This document shows, in pieces, positions 1 to 9,406 of a stretch of DNA of 14,083 nt. Under the pieces are notes generated by a model that worked only from the letters and a program-made list of their open reading frames with translations, had not been told where the DNA came from and did not search any database. The DNA comes from Sulfurovum sp. (GTDB lineage: Bacteria > Campylobacterota > Campylobacteria > Campylobacterales > Sulfurovaceae): assembly GCA_020721385.1 (NCBI GenBank), contig DYMW01000036.1, positions 1 through 14,083 of the forward strand. Reading direction: 5' to 3'. A program made the position numbers and the translations under genes. Numbering within the stretch: position 1 is the first letter of the stretch; each line of letters begins with the position of its first letter.

Positions 1-27
1 TTTAGTTGTCGAACTCAGGTTATTAAT

Positions 28-65
28 AAAAAATGTATGCAAATACCTTAAAAGGTATTTACATA
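28..65 (-). terminator. Intrinsic terminator after rpoC
   Basis: Read on the minus strand, a 12-pair stem (one G-U pair) joins TATGTAAATACC (54-65) to GGTATTTGCATA (36-47) across a 6-base loop. It is followed by CA and then six T's (28-33) and further T-rich sequence. It starts 17 bases past the rpoC stop, so it probably ends the long transcript. The remaining bases 1-27 are too short to assign to a neighbouring gene. Confidence 0.8.
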
Positions 66-81
66 TAGAAATAAAAAGAGA

Positions 82-3000
82 TTATTTCCACTTTCTTGCA
101 GGGGTACATCGGATATTGTCCATATCAAGCATACCTGTACCTACAGGAATTAAACGACCAATAACAACGTTCTCTTTAAGGTCGTCAAGAGTATCAACCA
201 TACCTGCAATTGATGCAGAGGTCAATACTTTTGTTGTATCTTGGAATGATGCAGCTGAAATAATACTGTCTGCACCAACTGCCGCTCTGGTAATACCAAT
301 CAACAAGGGTTCAGATATTGCTGGTTCACCAAAGAGTTTTAACACTTTCTCATTCTCTTCAATAAATTTTCGTTTAGAAACCAAGTCAGCATCAATAAAT
401 CGACTATCACCAGCCTCGACAACTCTAACCTGACGCATCATTTGTGAAACAACGATTTCAATGTGTTTATCAGAGATATTAACCCCTTGTCTACGATAAA
501 CCATCTGTACTTCATTAACAATATACTCATAAAGAGCTTTCTCTCCCAATGCTGCCAAAATGTCATGACTTGAAACAGTCCCATCGGTCATTTTTTCACC
601 TGTGTGAACAAACTCCCCTTCATTGACCACAACAGCGCGTTGTTTATCAACAAACTGCTCAATAGGTGTACCATGTTCTGGAATAATAATCAAACGTTTT
701 TTACCTCTTAATGGTTTTCCAAAACTAACAATACCATTAATCTTGGCAATCAATGCAGGATCTTTTGGTCGTCTGGCTTCAAAAAGTTCCGATACTCTTG
801 GAAGACCCGAGGTAATATCACTGGACTTTTGTGCCTCTTTTGGTGTTTTTGCTAAAATATCTGCAATTGAAACTTTAGCCCCATTTTTTACGAAAATTGA
901 CGTTTTAGGTTCCAATGCATAACTTAGTATTTCACCCTCATTTGTAGCCATTACAATGGCTGGTTTGTATGAAGTTGGAATATAATCATTCAATGCCAAT
1001 CGACTCTCACCTGTTAACTCATCAAACTGTTCAACAACGGTAACGCCTGGAATAATGTCTTCAAATTGAACCGTACCATTTGCTTCTGCAATAATTGGTT
1101 CAGAGTAAGGATCCCACTCTGCAATAATTACTTGATCTGACGTTGCAGGTTTGGCGATTAAGTCACCTCTACTTAACATCATGTTGTCACTTGCAATCAC
1201 AACAGAACCTCTTGCAATATAATGTCTTGCTGCTTCTCTATCATTTTCGTCAATAATAACCGCAAAAAGACCTTTTTCTTTAACAGGTTCACCCTCTTTA
1301 ATCGTTTCAATTCTCTTTAGATAGTCACCTTTTAACAAGAAATACTTCACCATACCTTTGGCATCAGCAAAGATTTTTTGTGTAATTGGTGCACCATCTT
1401 CAACTTTCAGTTCAGAAGCAAATGGAATACGACTTGGAACCGACCATGCTTCTTTAATCACTTCAACAATAGAGTCACCTTCTTCAATAATCTCGCCATG
1501 TGCAAAAGGAATAAAGAGTTTTCCATCTACTTTACCACCAACACCTGCAAGTTCATTGGTTTTCGCCACATCATTTTTTCTAACAATATAGCGTTGCTCT
1601 TTTGCCCCTTGTTGTACACTTAAAATAATCTCATCATGTAAATGAACTATAGACAATTTACCTCTTGTTAATGATTTAACTTTCGGTTCAACCAAAAGAA
1701 CACCTGCATTTCTACGGTTAGAAACGAGCAATTTATCTTCAGAGTTTTTATAAACATTAAGGTTGTAATAACGAATAAACCCTTCTTTTTTCGCAATAAC
1801 TTGACGCTCTTCCTTACCTGCTATTGCCGTACCACCTGTGTGGAATGTACGAAGGGTCAACTGTGTACCTGGCTCACCAATGGATTGTGCTGCAACAACC
1901 CCAACGGCTTCACCTGTTTTAACAATCTTGTTTTCAGCCATGTTCAGACCATAACATTTTGCACAAATACCTTTTGGTGCTTTACATGTTACTGAGGTTC
2001 TAATATTAACAGAACGAACACCTGCTTCAGTAATCATACGTGCAAGTTCTTCATTAATCATGGTTCCTTCACTTACCAATACTTCAGAAGTAATAGGATC
2101 AATAATATCTTGAGCAATAACCCGTCCATAAATTCTGTCTGATAGTGGCTCAATCATCTCATTCCCGACAAAGATATCTGCAACATCAACACCTTCATGT
2201 GTTCCACAATCGTGCATTACTACTTTAACGTTTTGAGCAACATCAATCAATTTTCTTGTCAAATATCCAGCAGATGCTGTTTTCATCGCGGTATCGGCAA
2301 GACCTTTTCTAGCTCCATGCGTTGAAATAAAGTATTCAAGAACGTTTAGACCTTCACGGAAGTTAGAAGTAATTGGTGTCTCAATAATTGATCCATCTGA
2401 TTTCGCCATTAATCCCCTCATACCTGAAAGCTGTCTAATTTGTGCCGCACTTCCTCTCGCCCCTGAATCCGCCATCATGTGAACGGAGTTGAATCCCTCT
2501 TTATCTTTTTTAATCAAACTCATCAACTCAGCAGCTACTGTATTGTTGGTATCTGTCCAAATATCAATAATTTTATTGTATCGCTCTTGCTCGGTTAAAA
2601 GACCTTTACCATATTGCTTTTGAATTTCAATAACTTGCTCTTTTGCTTCAGCAACCGTTGCTTCTTTAGAAGCTGGAACTTTAATATCATCAATAGAGAT
2701 AGAAACACCTGACCTTGTTGCATATTTAAAACCAACATCTTTTAAATTGTCTAAGAATTCAGACGTATAACCAATACCACTGTTGGCATAAATATAATCA
2801 ACCAACGTACCAATATCTTTTTTCTTTAAAATTTTATTCCAATAACTCTCTGGAACATAATCAGGAATAATTGCCTTTAAGATAATTCTACCTGCTGTGG
2901 TGTTAATAATTTTACCATTAACCAGTGTTCTAATCTTGGCATTCAAGTCAAGTCCACCTTGCTCATTGGCAATCATAATCTCATCAACATTTGCAAAAAG

Positions 3001-4617
3001 TTTATGCTCACCAATCACATCAACTTTTTCAAGTGTTAAGTAGTAAAGACCTAAAATCATATCCTGTGAAGGAACAGCAATCGCTTTACCTGATGCAGGA
3101 AGCAAAATGTTCATTGATGCCAACATTAAGATTTTAGCTTCAGCAATTGCTTCATCTGAAAGTGGAACATGCACAGCCATCTGATCCCCATCGAAGTCGG
3201 CGTTAAACGCAGCACATACAAGTGGATGAAGTTGAATCGCTTTACCATCAATCAATTTCGGGTGAAAAGCTTGAATAGACAATTTATGTAATGTAGGTGC
3301 ACGGTTTAGTAAGATTGGGTGATTACTAACCACCTCTTCTAAACACTCCCAAACTTCATTGGTCTGTTGCTCAATCATCTTTTTGGCTTGTTTTAATGTT
3401 GTTGCATAACCACGATCTTCTAATTTTGCCATTACGTGTGGTTTAAACAATTCAATCGCCATTTTTTTAGGCAATCCACACTCATCCATACGTAAATTAG
3501 GTCCAACAACAATAACCGAACGACCAGAGAAGTCAACCCTTTTTCCCAAAAGGTTTTGTCTAAATCGTCCTTGTTTCCCTTTAATCACTTCTGAAAGAGA
3601 TTTTAATGGTCGTTTATTGGCACCTTTAACTGAGTTTCCTCTTCTACCATTATCAAAAAGTGCATCAACAGACTCTTGAAGCATTCTCTTTTCATTTCTA
3701 ACAATAATTTCAGGAGCGTCAAGTTCAACCAATCGTTTAAGTCTTTGGTTTCGGTTAATAACCCTTCTATATAAGTCATTAACATCTGAAACGGCAAACT
3801 TACCACCATCAAGGCTTACGAGTGGTCTTAAATCTGGTGGCATAACAGGCAATACGGTTAACATCATCCATTCAGGTCTGTTTCCAGAGTTTAAAAAGGC
3901 TTCAATAACTTTTAATCGTTTAACAATGGTTTTTTTCTTTGCTTCTGATTTGGTTAATTGAATCTCTTCTTTTAACTGTTTAAACATATCTACCAAATCA
4001 AGGTCTGCTAAAAGTTCTTTAACAATCTCTCCACCCATTCTAGCATCAAGTCCTGAATCAGGGAAACGCTGTGTAATCGACTGAAATTGCTCTTCATTTA
4101 AAACGTCATATTTGCTAAGTGGTGTTACACCATCACTGTCATAACACGCTTCTCCAGCACTTTTAACAATATATGCTTCATAGTAAAGTACACGTTCAAG
4201 ATCTTTCATCTTGACACCCAAAAGGGTACCAATTCTTGATGGTAATGAACTTACATACCAAATGTGTGCTACAGGAGCTACCAAATCAATGTGACCCATA
4301 CGGTTACGTCTTACTTTAGAAGTGGTTACTTCAACACCACACTTCTCACAGACAACACCCTTGTAACGCATTTTTTTATATTTACCACAAAGACACTCGT
4401 AATCTCTAACAGGTCCAAAGGTTTTGGCACAAAAAAGTCCATCTCTCTCTGGTTTTAAGGTACGATAATTAATGGTTTCAGGTTTTTTAACTTCCCCAGA
4501 ACTCCACGATAAAATTTTTTCAGGACTGGCAACACGCAATTGCATTGCCATAATATCCATAGATTTCTCTTCTTGTATTAAATCAATAGGGGTTAAACCT
4601 TCTAAAAAATCACTCAT
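82..4617 (-). CDS. rpoC: DNA-directed RNA polymerase subunit beta'
   Basis: Largest subunit of core RNA polymerase (1511 aa), carrying the catalytic magnesium site in the cytoplasm. The N-terminal zinc site is Cys75, Cys77, Cys90 and Cys93. The catalytic NADFDGD motif is at residues 472-478 (Asp474, 476, 478). The bridge-helix region lies near 711-800 and the second zinc site is Cys804, Cys878, Cys885 and Cys888. The trigger-loop start (GEPGTQLTLRTFHTGG) is near 914-929, and its second half resumes at about 1268 with TSGLPRVSELFEARRP. The roughly 335 residues between are a lineage insertion, larger than the roughly 190-residue one in E. coli. The protein ends soon after the conserved GRLIPVGTGM and lacks the longer E. 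coli tail. The ATG overlaps the rpoB TAA by one base (TAATG), with an AGGGAG ribosome site inside rpoB at 4625-4630, so translation is probably coupled to rpoB. Confidence 0.98.
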   Translation of the reverse strand: MSDFLEGLTPIDLIQEEKSMDIMAMQLRVASPEKILSWSSGEVKKPETINYRTLKPERDGLFCAKTFGPVRDYECLCGKYKKMRYKGVVCEKCGVEVTTSKVRRNRMGHIDLVAPVAHIWYVSSLPSRIGTLLGVKMKDLERVLYYEAYIVKSAGEACYDSDGVTPLSKYDVLNEEQFQSITQRFPDSGLDARMGGEIVKELLADLDLVDMFKQLKEEIQLTKSEAKKKTIVKRLKVIEAFLNSGNRPEWMMLTVLPVMPPDLRPLVSLDGGKFAVSDVNDLYRRVINRNQRLKRLVELDAPEIIVRNEKRMLQESVDALFDNGRRGNSVKGANKRPLKSLSEVIKGKQGRFRQNLLGKRVDFSGRSVIVVGPNLRMDECGLPKKMAIELFKPHVMAKLEDRGYATTLKQAKKMIEQQTNEVWECLEEVVSNHPILLNRAPTLHKLSIQAFHPKLIDGKAIQLHPLVCAAFNADFDGDQMAVHVPLSDEAIAEAKILMLASMNILLPASGKAIAVPSQDMILGLYYLTLEKVDVIGEHKLFANVDEIMIANEQGGLDLNAKIRTLVNGKIINTTAGRIILKAIIPDYVPESYWNKILKKKDIGTLVDYIYANSGIGYTSEFLDNLKDVGFKYATRSGVSISIDDIKVPASKEATVAEAKEQVIEIQKQYGKGLLTEQERYNKIIDIWTDTNNTVAAELMSLIKKDKEGFNSVHMMADSGARGSAAQIRQLSGMRGLMAKSDGSIIETPITSNFREGLNVLEYFISTHGARKGLADTAMKTASAGYLTRKLIDVAQNVKVVMHDCGTHEGVDVADIFVGNEMIEPLSDRIYGRVIAQDIIDPITSEVLVSEGTMINEELARMITEAGVRSVNIRTSVTCKAPKGICAKCYGLNMAENKIVKTGEAVGVVAAQSIGEPGTQLTLRTFHTGGTAIAGKEERQVIAKKEGFIRYYNLNVYKNSEDKLLVSNRRNAGVLLVEPKVKSLTRGKLSIVHLHDEIILSVQQGAKEQRYIVRKNDVAKTNELAGVGGKVDGKLFIPFAHGEIIEEGDSIVEVIKEAWSVPSRIPFASELKVEDGAPITQKIFADAKGMVKYFLLKGDYLKRIETIKEGEPVKEKGLFAVIIDENDREAARHYIARGSVVIASDNMMLSRGDLIAKPATSDQVIIAEWDPYSEPIIAEANGTVQFEDIIPGVTVVEQFDELTGESRLALNDYIPTSYKPAIVMATNEGEILSYALEPKTSIFVKNGAKVSIADILAKTPKEAQKSSDITSGLPRVSELFEARRPKDPALIAKINGIVSFGKPLRGKKRLIIIPEHGTPIEQFVDKQRAVVVNEGEFVHTGEKMTDGTVSSHDILAALGEKALYEYIVNEVQMVYRRQGVNISDKHIEIVVSQMMRQVRVVEAGDSRFIDADLVSKRKFIEENEKVLKLFGEPAISEPLLIGITRAAVGADSIISAASFQDTTKVLTSASIAGMVDTLDDLKENVVIGRLIPVGTGMLDMDNIRCTPARKWK

Positions 4618-7600
4618 TATGCGTCTCCCTTTTTCTTCTCATATAAATCTACATCTAAACCAAGGGCTTGAAGCTCTTTGGTCAATACAAACATGGTTTC
4701 AGGTATACCTGACTCTGGAACCGACTCACCTTTAGTAATTGCTCTATAAGCTCTGGTACGCCCATCAACATCATCTGATTTAATGGTTAACATCTCTTTA
4801 AGAATATGTGAAGCACCATACGCTTCTAATGCCCAAACTTCCATCTCTCCAAATCTTTGTCCACCAAAAAGTGCTTTACCCCCAACTGGCTGTTGGGTTA
4901 CCAATGAGTAAGGTCCAGTTGAACGGGCGTGTACTTTTTCATCAACAAGGTGGTGAAGTTTTAGCATATACATATACCCCACGTTAACCCGCTCAATCAT
5001 CTTCTCACCAGTCTTGCCATCATAAAGTTCTGTTTTACCATCCGCATCCAATTTCGCCAATGCAAACAATTTATCAAACTCTTCAATGTTGGCACCTTCA
5101 AATACAGGAGCAGCAAATTTAACACCATTTGCCCAGTCTCTAGCGTACGTCAACAACTGCTCATCAGAGAGTTTATCCAGTGTCTCTTGTGCATTCATTA
5201 ACTTGGCAACATTTGCAATCTCAACCATTTTTGCTCTAAGGTCTTTAATCATGGTCTCTTTATGTTCATCAAACATGGATTGAATCTGAGCTCCAAGTTT
5301 CTTAGAAATCTGCCCTAAATGAACTTCAAGAATCTGACCAATGTTCATACGAGAAGGAACCCCTAGTGGGTTCAAAATAATATCAACAGTTTGACCATCT
5401 TGGGTATATGGCATATCAATCTCTGGAACGATATTAGAAACAATACCTTTGTTTCCGTGACGTCCCGCCATTTTATCCCCAACTTTTAATTTACGCTTGG
5501 TTGCCACATAAACTTTTACCAATTTAGTAACCCCATTTGGTAAAATGTCATCTTTCTCTAAAATATAAAGTTTCTCTTCATGAGCATCTTTAAGTTTTTT
5601 CTTTTGTCTTTGGAAATAGTTTTTAGTTGAGTTGTATTCAGCTTGAATGGAAGCATCATACGACATCACCACATTTCTTAAGGCAAAACGGTTAACTTCA
5701 AGAATCACTTCAGCTGGAATCTCTGAACCAGCTGGATACTCAACATCTGCAATGGTTACACTCTCTGCCAATGTTGCTTTAGAGAGCAATGACGCAATAC
5801 GTAACAACTCCTCTTTATCAATCATCAACAATTTATCATGATGCTCACCATCTAAAATGGCTTTCTCCTCTTCATACGACTGAACGGCTCTGGCATCTTT
5901 CTCTTGACCTTTTTTAGTAAAAACTTTAACGTCAACAACCACCCCTTCCATAGAGGCAGGACAGTAAAGTGATTTGTTCACAACATGCCCTGCTTTTTCA
6001 CCAAAAATAGCTCTAAGAAGTCGCTCTTCTGGTGTTGGTTTAATCTCACCTTTTGGAGAAACTTTACCCACCAAAATCATTCCTGGTTTAACATGTGTAC
6101 CTACTTTAACAATACCACTATCATCAAGGTGAGACAACTCATCTTCACGAATGTTTTGAATGTCTCTGGTAATCTCTTCTGTACCATGCTTAAGCTCTCT
6201 GGCTTCAATCTCTTTTTCATAAGTATGTACAGAAGTAAACGTATCTTCTCTAAGAATTTTTTCAGAAATAATAATCGCATCTTCGTAGTTGTATCCATAC
6301 CAAGGCATAAAGGCAACCATCATGTTTTTACCAATAGCAAGTTCACCCATATCCATGTTTGGACCATCAGCAATCACTTGTCCTGCTTCTATCACATCAC
6401 CCAATTTTGCTGTTGGTGTCTGTGTAAAGGTAGTGTTTTGGTTGGTACGCATATTTTTTTCCATTGGGTAATGGTCAATATAGACACCACCCTCATCTTC
6501 ACCCAAAATATAAATGTTTTTAGAGTCAACTTTTTCAACTTTACCTGGTCGCTGTGCTTTTACCGATTCCCAAGCATCTCTACTCACAACCGCTTCCATA
6601 CCTGTACCAACAATAGGAGCATCTGTTTTAAGCAATGGTACCGCTTGACGTTGCATGTTTGAACCCATCAAGGCACGGTTTGCATCATCGTGTTCCAAGA
6701 AAGGAATCAACGCAGCAGCCGTACCTGAAACCATTGCTGGAGAAATATCAATTAAAGATACTTTAGAAGTTTCATTAAGAAGAATCTCTCCATTGCATCG
6801 TGTCTCAATCAAATCTTCAACAATTTTTCTATCAACCACTTTGGTTGAAGCTGGTGCAATAACCAAATCTTCTTCTTGTGTTGCGGTTAAATAAACAATC
6901 TCATCGGTAATCACACCATCAATAACCTTATTGTATGGAGCTTCAATAAATCCTAAATCATTTACTTTTGCATACGTTGCCAAGGTGTTAATAAGACCAA
7001 TGTTTTGACCCTCTGGTGTCTCAATTGGACAAATACGACCATAGTGTGTTGGGTGAACATCCCTTACTTCAAAACCTGCTCTCTCTTTAACAAGTCCACC
7101 TTCACCCAATGCTGAAAGTCTTCTTTTATGGGTTACTTCTGATAATGGATTGGTTTGATCCATAAACTGTGACAACTGTCCTGATGAGAAGAACTCTAAA
7201 ATTGTATTGGTAATCATTTTAGAGTTCACCAAATCATGTGGCATTAACTCATCTAACGTACCAGACAATGTTGTCATCTTGTCTTTAATCGCTTTTTGCA
7301 TTTTGGTTAAACCATTGTAAAGTTCATTCCCCAAAAGCTCACCAATGGCTCTAATTCTTCTGTTTCCTAAGTGATCTCTATCATCAATATGTCCAGCACC
7401 ATTTTTAACTTTAGAGAGATACTTAACTGTATGAATAATATCTTCAGCTGTTAAAATAGTTACATATTCTGGTACATCTAATCCCAATTTATGGTTCATT
7501 TTCATACGACCAACTTTGGTTAAATCGTATCTTTCTGGATCAAAGAAAAGTTGTTTTAAAAATATTTTAGCCGCTTCAGCCGTTACAGGTTCTCCTGGTC

Positions 7601-8759
7601 TCATCACTTTATAGATACGAATAGCAGATAAAGCATTTTCATCTTCAATATCTTCTGTTTGTTTCAACAATCTCAAAGACTCATGATCAGCAATAAATGA
7701 TTTAATAATAGAATCATCTGCATCTTCTGCTAAGTCATCTGCAATCACAAAACTCTCTACACCTAAATCAATAATTTTTTTAAGTCTTAATTCATCAAGA
7801 GCAGTTACAACATCATAAAGTACTTCACCACTCTCTTTATCAATAATTGGACTTGCCAAGTGTCGTTCAACCAATATCTCTAATGGATACTCAATCCATT
7901 CAAGTCCTTCATCATAAAGAGCTTGAGCTTTTTTCTTCGTTAATCTTTTAGAAGCTGCAACCACAACATTACCATCTAAATCACGAACCTCATAAGGAGC
8001 ACGATTTGAAAACTCTTCAACAGAAAATTTGGTTATAAATCTATTATCTTTTACAAAAATCTCTTTGTGTCCATAAAATAGTTTCATAATATCCTCTTTA
8101 GAGTAGTCTAACGCTCTAAAAAGAATGGTTACAGGAATTTTTCTTCGTTTATTAATTCGTGCATAAAGAATATCTTTTGCATCATATTCAAAGTATAACC
8201 ATGAACCACGATCAGGAATAATTTGTGCTGAATAGATAAGTTTATTAACAACCGTTGTTGCCTCTTCTTCTTTAAAAATAACACCTGGACTTCGGTGAAG
8301 TTGATTAACAACAACACGCTCAACACCATTAATAATAAATGATGTTCTATCGGTCATCAAAGGAATATCTCTTACATAAACAGCTTGTTCTTTAATCTCT
8401 TTAGAATCAAGTTTTTCACCTGTTTTTTCATCTCTATTCCAGATGGTTAAAGCAATATTCATTTTTAGAGATACAGAATAGGTTAATCCTCTCTCCATAC
8501 ATTCTCTAATGGTATATTTAGGCTGAACAATTTCACTGCCTTTATATTCTAAAGAGAGTCTATTTTGGTGATCATGGAGAGGGAAAACGGAACGAAAAAC
8601 TTTTTCTATCGTTGATTCCGTTCTATTTTTAGAATCAATCATTAAGAAGTCATCATAAGATTTTTGTTGTAATTGAAGTAAATTTGGGACAGCAATTTGC
8701 CGAGGAGTTTTTGAAAAATCGACTCTTAGTCTATTTCCAGAGTGTAAAGAATTTAACAT
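4617..8759 (-). CDS. rpoB: DNA-directed RNA polymerase subunit beta
   Basis: Second large subunit of core RNA polymerase (1380 aa, against 1342 in E. coli). It helps form the active-site cleft and is the rifampicin target. The rifampicin pocket reads GQLSQFMDQ at 527-535 and THKRRLSALG at 543-552. Positions equivalent to E. coli Gln513, Asp516, His526, Arg529, Ser531 and Leu533 are Gln531, Asp534, His544, Arg547, Ser549 and Leu551, all the sensitive-type residues. Also visible are RDVHPTHYGRICPIETPEG (566-584), the downstream KPTPEERLLRAIFGEK segment, GDKMAGRHGNKG, and the C-terminal GGKALFGGQRFGEMEVWALEAYGA clamp segment. The chosen ATG has GAGG at 8767-8770, seven bases upstream. It lies 195 bases after rplL, behind an attenuator-like hairpin. 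It is not fused to rpoC, unlike Helicobacter and Wolinella. Confidence 0.98.
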   Translation of the reverse strand: MLNSLHSGNRLRVDFSKTPRQIAVPNLLQLQQKSYDDFLMIDSKNRTESTIEKVFRSVFPLHDHQNRLSLEYKGSEIVQPKYTIRECMERGLTYSVSLKMNIALTIWNRDEKTGEKLDSKEIKEQAVYVRDIPLMTDRTSFIINGVERVVVNQLHRSPGVIFKEEEATTVVNKLIYSAQIIPDRGSWLYFEYDAKDILYARINKRRKIPVTILFRALDYSKEDIMKLFYGHKEIFVKDNRFITKFSVEEFSNRAPYEVRDLDGNVVVAASKRLTKKKAQALYDEGLEWIEYPLEILVERHLASPIIDKESGEVLYDVVTALDELRLKKIIDLGVESFVIADDLAEDADDSIIKSFIADHESLRLLKQTEDIEDENALSAIRIYKVMRPGEPVTAEAAKIFLKQLFFDPERYDLTKVGRMKMNHKLGLDVPEYVTILTAEDIIHTVKYLSKVKNGAGHIDDRDHLGNRRIRAIGELLGNELYNGLTKMQKAIKDKMTTLSGTLDELMPHDLVNSKMITNTILEFFSSGQLSQFMDQTNPLSEVTHKRRLSALGEGGLVKERAGFEVRDVHPTHYGRICPIETPEGQNIGLINTLATYAKVNDLGFIEAPYNKVIDGVITDEIVYLTATQEEDLVIAPASTKVVDRKIVEDLIETRCNGEILLNETSKVSLIDISPAMVSGTAAALIPFLEHDDANRALMGSNMQRQAVPLLKTDAPIVGTGMEAVVSRDAWESVKAQRPGKVEKVDSKNIYILGEDEGGVYIDHYPMEKNMRTNQNTTFTQTPTAKLGDVIEAGQVIADGPNMDMGELAIGKNMMVAFMPWYGYNYEDAIIISEKILREDTFTSVHTYEKEIEARELKHGTEEITRDIQNIREDELSHLDDSGIVKVGTHVKPGMILVGKVSPKGEIKPTPEERLLRAIFGEKAGHVVNKSLYCPASMEGVVVDVKVFTKKGQEKDARAVQSYEEEKAILDGEHHDKLLMIDKEELLRIASLLSKATLAESVTIADVEYPAGSEIPAEVILEVNRFALRNVVMSYDASIQAEYNSTKNYFQRQKKKLKDAHEEKLYILEKDDILPNGVTKLVKVYVATKRKLKVGDKMAGRHGNKGIVSNIVPEIDMPYTQDGQTVDIILNPLGVPSRMNIGQILEVHLGQISKKLGAQIQSMFDEHKETMIKDLRAKMVEIANVAKLMNAQETLDKLSDEQLLTYARDWANGVKFAAPVFEGANIEEFDKLFALAKLDADGKTELYDGKTGEKMIERVNVGYMYMLKLHHLVDEKVHARSTGPYSLVTQQPVGGKALFGGQRFGEMEVWALEAYGASHILKEMLTIKSDDVDGRTRAYRAITKGESVPESGIPETMFVLTKELQALGLDVDLYEKKKGDA

Positions 8760-8814
8760 GGGCGAACCTCATTTTAATATGTATGTTAATTAGATAAATG
8801 TATATAAGATATAC

Positions 8815-8838
8815 AAAAAAACTATTGCGCAATAGCTT
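8815..8838 (-). terminator. Attenuator-like hairpin between rplL and rpoB
   Basis: On the minus strand a perfect 14-base palindrome CTATTGCGCAATAG (8822-8835) can fold as a short stem with a GCGC loop. With A-U and G-U flanks it extends to eight pairs (8819-8838). It runs directly into seven T's (8815-8821). The stem is AT-rich and short, so it would be a leaky terminator. A partial terminator at this place is known in E. coli, where it lowers rpoBC transcription relative to the ribosomal protein genes; the same role here is inference. Confidence 0.5.
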
Positions 8839-8893
8839 GTCACTATATCGAGTTAAATTAATTTATACTGTTACTAATGCAGTACAAGGAGAG

Positions 8894-8934
8894 TTTCAAG
8901 CAAGGAGTTCTATTTAAAGAAATCTTGCTTGAAA
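8894..8934 (-). other. Stem-loop in the rplL-rpoB spacer
   Basis: An 11-pair perfect stem TTTCAAGCAAG (8894-8904) with CTTGCTTGAAA (8924-8934) encloses 19 bases, within which TTCT and AGAA can pair again. It begins 20 bases past the rplL stop. No T tract follows on the minus strand, so it is not a simple terminator for this operon. By analogy with the RNase III site in the E. coli rplL-rpoB spacer it may be an RNA processing or stabilising element. This is an inference from position and shape only. Confidence 0.5.
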
Positions 8935-8954
8935 AAGTTTTACTTAAATAATGA

Positions 8955-9323
8955 TTATCTAAGTTCGCAAGAAGCACCAGCTTCTTCGATTTGTTTTTTC
9001 ATTGATTCAGCTTCGTCTTTAGATACACCCTCTTTAAGCGTTGTTGGAGCGTTTTCTACTGCTGATTTAGCCTCTTTTAATCCAAGACCTGTTAATGCTC
9101 TTACTACTTTAATAGCATTGATTTTTTTATCACCACCACTTGTAAGAACAACATCAAATTCTGTTTTTTCTTCAGCTGCTTCTACAACTGCACCACCACC
9201 AGCTACTACAGTAGCTTGTGCAGATACACCAAATTTTTCTTCAAATTCTTTTACAAGCTCAGAAAGCTCAAGTACTGACATGTTTGAGATAAACTCTAAT
9301 ACATCTTCTTTAGTTGTTGCCAT
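8955..9323 (-). CDS. rplL: 50S ribosomal protein L7/L12
   Basis: Stalk protein of the large ribosomal subunit (122 aa, normal length). It is present as dimers bound to L10 and recruits EF-Tu, EF-G and initiation factors to the ribosome. The N-terminal helical dimerisation part is residues 1-33, the Ala/Gly-rich hinge is about 35-52, and the globular C-terminal domain starts near 54 with TEFDVVL and the conserved GLKEAKSAVENAP at 81-93. The ending is ASCELR, with a Cys where many family members have Val. The ATG is preceded by AAAGGA about seven bases upstream. It follows rplJ after 83 bases that contain a 9-pair hairpin and precedes rpoB by 195 bases. Confidence 0.97.
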   Translation of the reverse strand: MATTKEDVLEFISNMSVLELSELVKEFEEKFGVSAQATVVAGGGAVVEAAEEKTEFDVVLTSGGDKKINAIKVVRALTGLGLKEAKSAVENAPTTLKEGVSKDEAESMKKQIEEAGASCELR

Positions 9324-9378
9324 ATTATTTCCTTTATTAGGTTCTTAATTTTCTTAGATAAAATCTAACACTCTTCTA

Positions 9379-9401
9379 TCATTTTGGCATTACCAAAATG
9401 A
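9379..9401 (-). other. Hairpin between rplJ and rplL
   Basis: A perfect 9-pair stem TCATTTTGG / CCAAAATGA with a 5-base loop starts five bases after the rplJ stop. There is no T tract on either side, so it is not a canonical terminator. It may protect or delimit the rplJ 3' end, since L7/L12 is made in excess over L10; that role is inference. Confidence 0.4.
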
Positions 9402-9406
9402 CAACT

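Noticed and set aside
1..27. Start of another gene downstream of rpoC
   Set aside because: The stretch lies beyond the terminator and is too short to show a reading frame, start site or RNA fold.
5985..6662. Plus-strand open frame of 225 codons inside rpoB
   Set aside because: It lies entirely antisense to well-conserved rpoB, its translation is rich in Phe, Cys, His and Asn with no family resemblance, and no promoter or ribosome site supports it.
8929..9348. Plus-strand open frame of 139 codons over rplL
   Set aside because: It is the mirror of rplL, whose Ala/Glu-rich codons leave the opposite strand open; the low-complexity Ser/Thr/Ala product is an artefact.
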